A DNA stretch of 64,000 nt from Virgisporangium aurantiacum (lineage in GTDB: Bacteria; Actinomycetota; Actinomycetes; Mycobacteriales; Micromonosporaceae): assembly GCF_016863635.1 (NCBI RefSeq), contig NZ_BOPG01000049.1, positions 62,001 through 126,000 on the forward strand, written 5' to 3'. Shown here piece by piece: positions 23,232 to 31,697 of the stretch. A model generated the notes under the pieces. That model made no database searches. It saw nothing but the letters and a program-made list of their open reading frames with translations, and was not told where the DNA came from. A program made the translations under genes and the position numbers. Position 1 is the first letter of the stretch. Each line of letters opens with the position of its first letter.

Positions 23232-23464
23232 CCGCTGACATCGTTGCCGGCCCCGGCGGAGTGATGACCGACGAGGTCGGCGTCGTCACCGGCGACCTCA
23301 CGCTGCAGAGCGACGTCACCGACGGAAACTACGTGCTGAAGGTGCAGTACAAGGGCGCCGACGAGTGGTACACGGTGACCGGTGCCACGACCAGGGCCCG
23401 CAAGGACGCGCTCAACGCCCTGCACACCCTGGCCGTGGCTCTGCTCAACAGACCTAACGGTTGA
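23225..23464 (+). CDS. Small protein of unknown function overlapping the HNH gene
   Basis: A 79-aa open frame starting at an ATG inside the last codons of the HNH gene (7-nt overlap) and ending 11 nt into the convergent leuA 3' end. It reads as a small beta-rich domain (LTLQSDVTDGNYVLKVQYKGADEWYTVTGATT) followed by a helix (ARKDALNALHTLAVALL). The regular alternation is protein-like and the stop/start overlap suggests coupled translation. No family is recognised. Confidence 0.55.
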   Translation: MLTADIVAGPGGVMTDEVGVVTGDLTLQSDVTDGNYVLKVQYKGADEWYTVTGATTRARKDALNALHTLAVALLNRPNG

Positions 23465-25184
23465 CCGCGCTCGCGATCGCGCGCAGCGACGCGGTGACGA
23501 TGTTCTCGTCGACGCCGACACCCCAGCACGCGTCGCCGCCGCCGACCGAGCACTCCACGTATGCCGCCGCCCGGGCGTTCTCGCCCGAGGTCAGCGCGTG
23601 CTCGGCGTAGTCGAGCACCCGAACGTCGACGTCCACAGTGGACAGAGCCTTCACGAACGCGTCGATCGGGCCGTTGCCGATGCCGTTCAACGACTTCTCG
23701 ACACCGTCGAGCGTCACGTCGACGACGAGCGAGACCCCCGCCGCACCCGTCGACGCCGTGTACCCGCGCAGCGACAGCCGCCGCTCGGTGAGGTACTCGG
23801 TCGCGAAGATGTCCCACATCTGCGCCGGCGCGACCTCGCCGCCCTCGTCGTCGGTGCGCCGCTGCACCACGCCCGAGAACTCGATCTGCAGCCGCCGCGG
23901 CATGTCGAGCTGGTGCTCGGCCTTCATGATGTAGGCGACGCCGCCCTTGCCGCTCTGCGAGTTCACCCGGATCACGGCCTCGTACGAGCGCCCGACGTCG
24001 CGCGGGTCGATCGGCAGGTACGGCACGCCCCAGGTGAACGTCTCCACGGGCGATCCCGCGGCGGCAGCGTCGCGCTCCAGGAACTCGAAGCCCTTCTTGA
24101 TCGCGTCCTGGTGCGAGCCGGAGAACGCGGTGTACACCAGGTCACCGGCGTACGGATGGCGCTCGTGCACCGGCAGCTGGTTGCAGTACTCGACGGTCCG
24201 CTTGATCTCGTCGATGTCGCTGAAGTCGATCTGCGGGTCGACGCCCTGGCTGAACAGGTTCAGGCCCAGCGTCACCAGGTCGACGTTGCCGGTGCGCTCG
24301 CCGTTTCCGAACAGGCAGCCCTCGACCCGGTCGGCGCCGGCCAGCAGGCCCAGTTCGGCGGCCGCGACCGCGGTTCCCCGGTCGTTGTGCGGGTGCAGGC
24401 TCAGGATCACCGACTGTCGCCGCGGCAGGTTGCGGTGCATCCACTCGATCGAGTCGGCGTACACGTTGGGCGTGGCCATCTCGACGGTCGCCGGCAGGTT
24501 GATGATCAGCGGACGGTCGGGCGTCGGGTCGATCACGTCGATCACCGCCGAGCAGATCTCCAGCGCGTACTCCAGTTCGGTGCCGGTGTACGACTCGGGG
24601 GAGTACTCGTAGAAGATCTCGGTGTCGGGCGTGATCGCCTCGGCGAACTTCTGGCACAGCCGCGCGGCGCTCGTCGCGATGTCGGTGATGCCGTCCTTGT
24701 CCAGGCCGAACACGACGCGGCGCTGCAGCGTCGAGGTCGAGTTGTAGAAGTGGACGATGGCCCGCTTCGCCCCGCGCAGCGACTCGTACGTGCGCTCGAT
24801 CAGGTGGTCGCGGCACTGCGTCAGCACCTGGATGGTGACGTCGTCCGGGATCATGTTGTTCTCGATCAGCGACCGGACGAAGTCGAAGTCGGTCTGGCTG
24901 GCGCTCGGGAAGCCGACCTCGATCTCCTTGTAGCCCATCTGCACCAGTAACTGGAACATCCGCCGCTTACGCTCGACCGACATCGGGTCGATCAGGGCCT
25001 GGTTGCCGTCACGCAGGTCGACGGCGCACCACCGGGGCGCCTTCTCGATGGTGCGGGAGGGCCACTGCCGGTCGGGCAGGGATACGGAGTAGGGCGCCGC
25101 GTATGCGCGGTACCGGTTGACGGGCATCCGGCTCGTGTTCTGCCGGGCAATGGGATCTGCGGTGGGTGCCGACACATCAGTCAT
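23454..25184 (-). CDS. leuA: 2-Isopropylmalate synthase
   Basis: LeuA condenses acetyl-CoA with 2-ketoisovalerate, the first committed step of leucine synthesis. The 576-aa product is the long actinobacterial form. The TIM barrel carries DLRDGNQALIDPMS (metal Asp), EVGFPSASQTDFDFVR, HPHNDRGTAVAA (metal His pair) and GADRVEGCLFGNGERTGNVDL. The C-terminal regulatory domain (about 440-576) is the leucine-feedback part. The ATG at 25184 starts MTDVSAPTADPIARQ. Its ribosome site lies inside a hairpin, and a leucine-rich leader peptide precedes it (see separate entries). Confidence 0.96.
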   Translation of the reverse strand: MTDVSAPTADPIARQNTSRMPVNRYRAYAAPYSVSLPDRQWPSRTIEKAPRWCAVDLRDGNQALIDPMSVERKRRMFQLLVQMGYKEIEVGFPSASQTDFDFVRSLIENNMIPDDVTIQVLTQCRDHLIERTYESLRGAKRAIVHFYNSTSTLQRRVVFGLDKDGITDIATSAARLCQKFAEAITPDTEIFYEYSPESYTGTELEYALEICSAVIDVIDPTPDRPLIINLPATVEMATPNVYADSIEWMHRNLPRRQSVILSLHPHNDRGTAVAAAELGLLAGADRVEGCLFGNGERTGNVDLVTLGLNLFSQGVDPQIDFSDIDEIKRTVEYCNQLPVHERHPYAGDLVYTAFSGSHQDAIKKGFEFLERDAAAAGSPVETFTWGVPYLPIDPRDVGRSYEAVIRVNSQSGKGGVAYIMKAEHQLDMPRRLQIEFSGVVQRRTDDEGGEVAPAQMWDIFATEYLTERRLSLRGYTASTGAAGVSLVVDVTLDGVEKSLNGIGNGPIDAFVKALSTVDVDVRVLDYAEHALTSGENARAAAYVECSVGGGDACWGVGVDENIVTASLRAIASAVNR

Positions 25185-25187
25185 GGT

Positions 25188-25231
25188 GGTCAAACTCCAA
25201 GGGTCATGAAGCGAAATGCAGGAGATTGACC
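25188..25231 (-). promoter_or_regulatory. Hairpin sequestering the leuA ribosome-binding site
   Basis: On the minus strand GGTCAATCTCC (25231-25221) can pair with GGAGTTTGACC (25198-25188), 10 of 11 positions, enclosing a 22-nt loop. The 3' arm contains the GGAG Shine-Dalgarno of leuA, 10 nt before its ATG. Formation of this stem should block translation. Confidence 0.6.
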
Positions 25232-25262
25232 GGCGAACGCGCGGCAAGAAAAGGCAGCGCGC

Positions 25263-25334
25263 CTACTCCGCGACGAGGTGCCGGCCGGATGGGGCCTCGT
25301 CGCGGCAGCCAAGAAGGAGTAGCGCCGTCCACAT
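25263..25334 (-). CDS. leuA leader peptide, 23 aa with four consecutive leucines
   Basis: An ATG at 25334 opens a 23-codon frame, MWTALLLLGCRDE..., ending at TAG 25263-25265. Residues 5-8 are Leu-Leu-Leu-Leu encoded CTA CTC CTT CTT. CTA and CTT are rare in this G+C-rich sequence, so ribosomes should stall there when charged leucyl-tRNA is scarce. The frame lies about 80 nt upstream of leuA and overlaps a strong hairpin. Leader peptides with leucine runs before leuA are known in actinobacteria. No clear Shine-Dalgarno is seen, so the leader may be leaderless or weakly initiated. Confidence 0.75.
   Translation of the reverse strand: MWTALLLLGCRDEAPSGRHLVAE
25268..25305 (-). promoter_or_regulatory. 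Attenuator-type stem in the leuA leader
   Basis: A perfect 11-bp stem CCGCGACGAGG (25305-25295) / CCTCGTCGCGG (25278-25268) with a 16-nt loop starts 5 nt after the fourth leucine codon and lies within the leader reading frame. A stalled ribosome at the Leu codons would cover the 5' arm and free the 3' arm. Confidence 0.7.
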
Positions 25335-25402
25335 GACCCGTAGGACGCTACGTGATCAGCGGCGGTCCCGCCAGCATCGGTCCCGGATGGTAGGAACAAC
25401 CG

Positions 25403-26134
25403 GTGAGCGAACGTCATCCGGCCGAGGGACTCCTCGCCGACCTCGGCATCACCCCTGTCGACGGGCGCGGGCTCGGCCCGGTGTGGGCGTTCCACGCCCA
25501 GGCCGGCGAGCTGGTTCCGCTGTGGCGACGCCTCCGCGACGCCCATGACCGGTCGGGGCTGTGGCCCATCCTGATCGGCCCGGACTACGAAAGGTTCACC
25601 GAGTCCTTCGAGATGAGCGTCGACCAGGACACGGCACCCCAGGTCGCGCGGGGGCTCGCGATGGACGTCGACGCCGGCCTGGCCGAGCTGAAGGGCAACC
25701 TCCTGTCGTGGACGGGCGACCCGACGTCGCGACCGCCGCGCGGGTCGGTCGACGGCGGTGAACCGCCCGATGGGGAGCGGTTCTACCTCGCGAAGAAGGC
25801 CGGGTGGATCGCGCTCGTGCGAGCCGACGCGGGTCACCTGGTGCCCGGCCTGCTCGACTGGGACGGCGCGGCCAACCACGAGGTCGAACCCGCCCTCCAC
25901 GTGGCCGTGCTCAAGCAGTGGCACGAGCGTTTCGGCGCCGAACTGGTGGGGCTCGGCCGCGACGTCATCGAACTGCGGGTGCCGCACCCGCCCACCGATC
26001 CGGCCGAGATCCTCGCCGTCGCCGAGCAGCAGTACTGGTACTGCCCGGACGTCGTCGACCAGGGCGTCGGCACGCTCGACGGCCTGATGGCGGTGCAGGT
26101 GCCGGCCCGCAGCTGGTACTTCTGGTGGGACTAA
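25403..26134 (+). CDS. DUF4253 domain protein
   Basis: A 243-aa cytosolic protein from a GTG start. The C-terminal 110 residues match DUF4253: HVAVLKQWHERFGAELVGLGRDVIELRV, then PPTDPAEILAVAEQQYWYCPDVVDQG and the ending RSWYFWWD, which is the conserved aromatic tail. The N-terminal half (WAFHAQAGELVPLWRRLRD, GLWPILIGP) matches the same family's lead-in. Function is unknown; SUKH-like or immunity roles have been discussed for related folds. It overlaps the convergent lipoprotein gene by 4 nt. Confidence 0.8.
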   Translation: MSERHPAEGLLADLGITPVDGRGLGPVWAFHAQAGELVPLWRRLRDAHDRSGLWPILIGPDYERFTESFEMSVDQDTAPQVARGLAMDVDAGLAELKGNLLSWTGDPTSRPPRGSVDGGEPPDGERFYLAKKAGWIALVRADAGHLVPGLLDWDGAANHEVEPALHVAVLKQWHERFGAELVGLGRDVIELRVPHPPTDPAEILAVAEQQYWYCPDVVDQGVGTLDGLMAVQVPARSWYFWWD

Positions 26135-26865
26135 CGCCGTGACGAGGACGCCGTCGGCGCCGGGGGAGCGGACGTGTTGAGCGGGGCGCCGTTCGACACC
26201 GGGCCGGCGAGGTCGGCGGTCGGTGGGGCCGGGCCGGGCGCGCCGGCGAGCGTCAGGGTTCCGAACTTGGTCTTGAAGCCGGTCGGCATGCCGTCGTCGC
26301 CGTAGCAGAAGATGCCGGGCTCGATCGGCGGCGCGATCGACACCGTGGTCGGCTCCACCGAGAAGCAGGCGCCGGACACGTTCGGCAGCAGCGGCGCCGT
26401 CGCCACCGACAGCGCGGCGTTCGGGTCGGCCAGCGCGGCGGCCCAGTCGGTGAACGGGTGGTGCACCTTCGGGTCGACGGACGCCGGCACCGTGCCCGCG
26501 GCCCGGGCCACCCGGACGCACCCGCCACCGGCCGAGCACTGGTAGACGCCCTCCGCGCGGCCGACCATCGACACCGCCGTCCGCCCGTTCTGGGCACCGC
26601 CGGGGATGTCGACCCGCCACGTCCCGTCCGCTGCGAGCGTCACCGTGACCGTGCGTTGGGAGCCTGCGCCCGTCCACGAATATGCCGCCGTGAAACGGCG
26701 GTCCTTGGCCGTGGCGACGCGGCGCGCGAGGTCGCCGCGCGGCCCGACCGCCGCGGCGGCCGCCGGCGCCTGCGACGCGCTCGGATCCGGCGTGGGGGCG
26801 TCGGAACCGCAGGCCGCGAGGCCGAGAGCGGCGGTGACGAGCGCCACGGGATACGCGGTTTTCAC
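26131..26865 (-). CDS. Lipoprotein of unknown function
   Basis: A 244-aa lipoprotein. GTG at 26865 gives the signal VKTAYPVALVTAALGLAAC (Cys19), which is a normal length; further upstream starts (26925, 26970) would place the Cys near residue 40-54. A Ser/Ala/Pro linker is followed by a beta-rich domain (FTAAYSWTGAGSQRTVTVTLAADGTWRVDIPG; GVYQCS; GVYQ-like strands) and a Pro/Ser tail. Cysteines at YQCSAGGGCV, GACFSV and FCYGDD could form two disulfides. The pattern resembles actinobacterial LppX/LolA-like outer lipoproteins only in general layout. Confidence 0.7.
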   Translation of the reverse strand: MKTAYPVALVTAALGLAACGSDAPTPDPSASQAPAAAAAVGPRGDLARRVATAKDRRFTAAYSWTGAGSQRTVTVTLAADGTWRVDIPGGAQNGRTAVSMVGRAEGVYQCSAGGGCVRVARAAGTVPASVDPKVHHPFTDWAAALADPNAALSVATAPLLPNVSGACFSVEPTTVSIAPPIEPGIFCYGDDGMPTGFKTKFGTLTLAGAPGPAPPTADLAGPVSNGAPLNTSAPPAPTASSSRR

Positions 26866-27054
26866 CGAAAACCGCGTGCCAGGCGCGACAATCCACGCGC
26901 CAAACCGGACGAGACGGGCGTTCACCCGGCCATTGTCGGGCACGAGCGGGTCGGATCGTGGGACCGCCACTCCCTGGCCGTCCCATGCGCCGGTACGCTC
27001 GGTGCCGCGATCCGGGACGGTCCGTTCAGGGCCGGAGACGTTTGGTGAGGTGGA

Positions 27055-28316
<1,262 letters not shown>

Positions 28317-28320
<4 letters not shown>

Positions 28321-29372
28321 CTACGCTTCCGTCGCTCGCGGTGGTCGGGGCGACGGGCGCGGTCGGCACGGTGCTCTGCGAACTGCTGTCGTCGCGGCGC
28401 AACGTCTGGGGCGAGCTGCGGCTGGTCGCGTCGCGGCGGTCGGCGGGACGCAGGTGCGTGGTCCGCGGCGAGGAGTTGACCGTCCAGGAGCTGAGCCCCG
28501 GCGTCTTCGACGGCGTCGACGTGGCGATGTTCGACGTGCCCGACGAGGTGGCGGCCGACTGGGCGCCGATCGCCGTCAAGCACGGCGCCGTGGCGGTCGA
28601 CAACTCGACCGCGTTCCGGCTCGACCGCGACGTGCCGCTCGTGGTCCCGGAGATCAACCCCGAGCAGGTGCGCAACCGGCCCCGCGGGATCATCGCCAGC
28701 GCGAACTGCACCACGGTCGCGATGATCGTGGCGATCGCGCCGCTGCATTACGAGTACGGGCTGCGCGAGCTGGTGCTGGCGTCGTACCAGTCGGTGTCGG
28801 GCACCGGCAAGGCCGGCGTCGACACGCTGCTCGACCAGCTCGACCGGGTGGGCGGCGACCGCGAACTGGGCTCGCGCAGCGGCAACGTGCGCCGCGCCGT
28901 TGGCGACGACCTCGGTCCGTTCCCGGCGCCGATGGCGCTCAACGTGGTGCCGTGGGCGGGCGGGCTGCGCGACGCGGGCTGGTCGTCGGAGGAGCTGAAG
29001 CTGCGCAACGAGACCCGCAAGATTCTCGGCCTGCCCGACCTCAAGGTGTCGGCGACGTGCGTGCGCGTCCCGGTGGTCACCGGGCACTCGGTGGCCGTCC
29101 ACGCGGTGTTCGGCACCGAGGTCGACGCCGAGCGCGCCCGCGAGGTGATGCGGAACGCGCCGGGCGTGATCCTGGTCGACGATCCGGCGGCGGGCGAGTT
29201 CCCGATGCCGATCGACGCGGTGGGCACCGACCCGTCGTGGGTCGGCCGCATCCGCCGGTCGCTCGACGACCCGCGGGCGCTCGATTTCTTCGTCACCGGC
29301 GACAACCTCCGCAAGGGTGCCGCCCTGAACACCGCGCAGATCGCCGAGTTGCTGGCCGAGGAGCTCACGTAA
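28317..29372 (+). CDS. asd: Aspartate-semialdehyde dehydrogenase
   Basis: It reduces aspartyl phosphate to aspartate semialdehyde with NADPH. The 351-aa protein shows the nucleotide loop GATGAVG (11-17), the catalytic Cys131 in SANCTTVAM, the ASYQSVSGTGKAG segment, and the substrate/catalytic region RVPVVTGHSVAVH (base His). It is translationally coupled to lysC through GTGA. The lysC-asd pair supplies cell-wall diaminopimelate as well as amino acids. Confidence 0.96.
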
Positions 29373-29415
29373 AACGGGTCGCACGGGACGCGGAGATCAC
29401 CGCATCCTTGACCGT

Positions 29416-30546
29416 GTGACCATCACCGATCTGACCGCGCGTAGAGACGCGGCCAGGCCTCTCGCGGCGCTCAGCGCGGTTGAAGGGGCCGACACAGCGC
29501 TGACCATCGAATCCTCCGACGCCCCCGACACCGTCGTCGACCTGCTGTTCCTGGCCGAGTTCACCAAGGGCAACCAGCCGCACGCGAAGCAGAAGAGCCT
29601 GTCCCGGCCCAAGCCGAAGGCGCCGCTGTGCCCCGCCGACGCGCGGTTGCTCCGCACGTCCACGGCCGGGCACCGCACGGTGTGGCTCTACGCCGGCGAC
29701 GGCTACACGCTGCGCGTCTCGCGCTGGCGCGGCGGCACCGCCGAGCTCACGGTCACCGCGGTGACCGCCGACCTCGCGAAGGCCGTCCTCAAGGCGTCCA
29801 CCCGCGACTCCGAGCTGCCCAAGCCGCCGAAGAAGGAAGCGGTGAAGGTCGGCTTCTGGCACGCCACCACCAGTTACGTCCGGCGCGAGCGGTTCATCAC
29901 CGCCCAGTCGTGGGACGCCGTGCGGCCGAACTACGCCGGCGACGCCACCGCCGCGCTCGACCGGCTGATGAACGTCACCCGCGCCGACGTCCAGGGCCGG
30001 CTCCTGCTGCTGTACGGGCCGCCCGGTACGGGCAAGACCACGGTGCTGCGCACCTTGGCGTCGCGCTGGCGCGACTGGTGCCAGTTCGACTGCGTGCTCG
30101 ACCCGGAGCGCCTGTTCTCCGATCCCGGCTACCTGGTCGAGGTCGCCGTGGGCGAGGACGACAACGACCGCCGCTGGGGCCTGCTCCTCCTGGAGGACTG
30201 CGACGAACTGATCGGCGGCGGGGCGCGGCACGCGTCGGGGCAGGCGCTGTCGCGACTGCTGAACCTCACCGACGGCATGCTGGGCCAGGGCCGCGACGTG
30301 CTGGTGGCCATCACCACCAACGAAGACGTGTCGCGGCTGCACCCGGCGGTGGTTCGGCCCGGCCGCTGCCTGGCCCGCATCGAGCTCGGCCCGCTGCCGT
30401 TCGCCCAGGCCGCGGAGTGGCTGGGCCGCACCGACGGCATCCGCCCCGAGGGCGCGACGCTGGCTGAGCTCTACGCCCTGCGTGACGGCACCGAGCCGTT
30501 CACCGCCGAAGCGGCGCCGGCACCGGTGAGCGGGATGTACCTTTGA
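29416..30546 (+). CDS. AAA ATPase with DUF5925 N-terminus
   Basis: A 376-aa protein. The N-terminal ~170 residues (TVWLYAGDGYTLRVSRWRGGTAELTVTAV and VGFWHATTSYVRRERFI) match DUF5925, which is found fused to AAA modules in actinobacteria. The AAA core has Walker A LLLYGPPGTGKTT (about 199-211), Walker B LLLLEDCDELIG, sensor-1 VAITTNED and the arginine-finger region HPAVVRPGRCLARIEL. It resembles AAA proteins that remodel single targets. The cellular target is unknown. The GTG at 29416 follows asd by 43 nt on the same strand, so it may be co-transcribed. Confidence 0.85.
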   Translation: MTITDLTARRDAARPLAALSAVEGADTALTIESSDAPDTVVDLLFLAEFTKGNQPHAKQKSLSRPKPKAPLCPADARLLRTSTAGHRTVWLYAGDGYTLRVSRWRGGTAELTVTAVTADLAKAVLKASTRDSELPKPPKKEAVKVGFWHATTSYVRRERFITAQSWDAVRPNYAGDATAALDRLMNVTRADVQGRLLLLYGPPGTGKTTVLRTLASRWRDWCQFDCVLDPERLFSDPGYLVEVAVGEDDNDRRWGLLLLEDCDELIGGGARHASGQALSRLLNLTDGMLGQGRDVLVAITTNEDVSRLHPAVVRPGRCLARIELGPLPFAQAAEWLGRTDGIRPEGATLAELYALRDGTEPFTAEAAPAPVSGMYL

Positions 30547-30649
30547 CGTTCTCTCCGCCCCGGTGTCCGGGCAGATGCCCGTCGACGGGGTGAACCGGTC
30601 GATCTTCCCGAAGGCCCGTCCAGCGCGGGCGGCGGACCCCCACGTCGCT

Positions 30650-30717
30650 GATCTTGCAGTTGTGCTCGCCGAAAAACGGGCGAATTCCGGCGAAAGGGCG
30701 GACACAACTGCAAGATC
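30650..30717. repeat. Palindromic element with 15-bp perfect arms
   Basis: GATCTTGCAGTTGTG (30650-30664) and its exact reverse complement CACAACTGCAAGATC (30703-30717) flank 38 bases that contain AAAAACGGGCGAATTC. The arms are markedly more A+T-rich than the surroundings. The element lies between convergent genes. It looks like a REP- or MITE-type dispersed element, and transcription from either side could form a long hairpin. Confidence 0.7.
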
Positions 30718-30770
30718 GATGCGGTGAGGGCGGCCCGGCGCGCCGCGGCGCGGACGGGGTGGTGCGGGGG

Positions 30771-31628
30771 TCAGGTGCCGGCGCGGCGGCCGAAGGTGTG
30801 GACCGTCGAGTTGTAGGGGAGGAGGTTCCACAGTTCCTTGGCGTCGGACCGCAACAGGTTGACGCACCCGTGCGAGCCGTTGCCCATGTTGTGCAGGTAC
30901 GTCGTGGTCTCGTGGAAGCCCTGACCCGCGGTGAAGTGCTGCCAGTACGGTAGCCACACCTTGTACGGGATCGACCACTCCTTGATGTTGCGCTCGTTGA
31001 TTTTGAACTTGCCGACCTTGGTGGCGTAGCCCTTGTACCCCGTTCGGACGACCGTCGGGCCCCACACCACAGTGCCGTCGGCCTGGACCACCCAGGTTGT
31101 CTGCTGGGTGAGGTTGACGCACGCGGTGAGGCCGCTCGCGGCGGGCTGGCACTTGGACCGCTCGGCCGGCGTGAGGCTGGCGGCGATGCGCCGGGCCACG
31201 TCGGCGGTGGTGGGGCCGGCGCGGCCGTTCGACGGGCTGATCCCGAACCGCTTCTGGAACGCCACGATCGTGGCGCAGTCGGCCGGGGTCTGCTGGCCGT
31301 CGACGACGATCGGGCCGTACTTGCCGATCGCGGCCAGGGACGTCTCCACCTCGCGCTGCTTGTCGCCGACCGGGCAGCCCGCGGCGGCCTTCGACGAGGA
31401 CGAGGACGACGGGGACGCGACGACAGGCGCCGACGTGGGACTGGTGGCCGTGGCGCTGGTGGGTACGACGCTGGACGGCGACGGATTTCCGGTGCCCGGA
31501 TCGGCGGTGGGCGTCTCGAATGAGGTGGATCGGCCGGGAGTGTCGCGACCGGGGCCAGCCACGGCATAGGCCGCGCCCCCGAAGAGGACGGCCGCCGCGA
31601 CCGCGGCACCGATCAACCATCGACGCAT
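30771..31628 (-). CDS. Secreted L,D-transpeptidase (YkuD domain)
   Basis: An extracytoplasmic cell-wall enzyme of 285 aa that makes 3-3 cross-links or attaches proteins. A signal/TM segment (about 5-25) is followed by a Ser/Thr/Pro linker with a polyserine run, a peptidoglycan-binding-like helical domain (about 90-150, PIVVDGQQTPADCATIVAFQKRFG) and the YkuD domain from about 165. The catalytic motif is GSHGCVNL with His253 and Cys255. ATG at 31628 is chosen: AGGAGG lies 7 nt upstream, and the alternative 18 nt earlier has none. Confidence 0.93.
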   Translation of the reverse strand: MRRWLIGAAVAAAVLFGGAAYAVAGPGRDTPGRSTSFETPTADPGTGNPSPSSVVPTSATATSPTSAPVVASPSSSSSSKAAAGCPVGDKQREVETSLAAIGKYGPIVVDGQQTPADCATIVAFQKRFGISPSNGRAGPTTADVARRIAASLTPAERSKCQPAASGLTACVNLTQQTTWVVQADGTVVWGPTVVRTGYKGYATKVGKFKINERNIKEWSIPYKVWLPYWQHFTAGQGFHETTTYLHNMGNGSHGCVNLLRSDAKELWNLLPYNSTVHTFGRRAGT

Positions 31629-31697
31629 CACTGACCTCCTTACCATTCAGACGCGGCGGACCCCGGAGATGGTTCCGACCTGGGGCACACTTGCTGG

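Noticed and set aside
29365..31620. A 750-codon antisense frame spanning the AAA ATPase and continuing past it
   Set aside because: It runs through an established gene and a palindromic repeat; the sequence is low complexity and has no recognisable fold.
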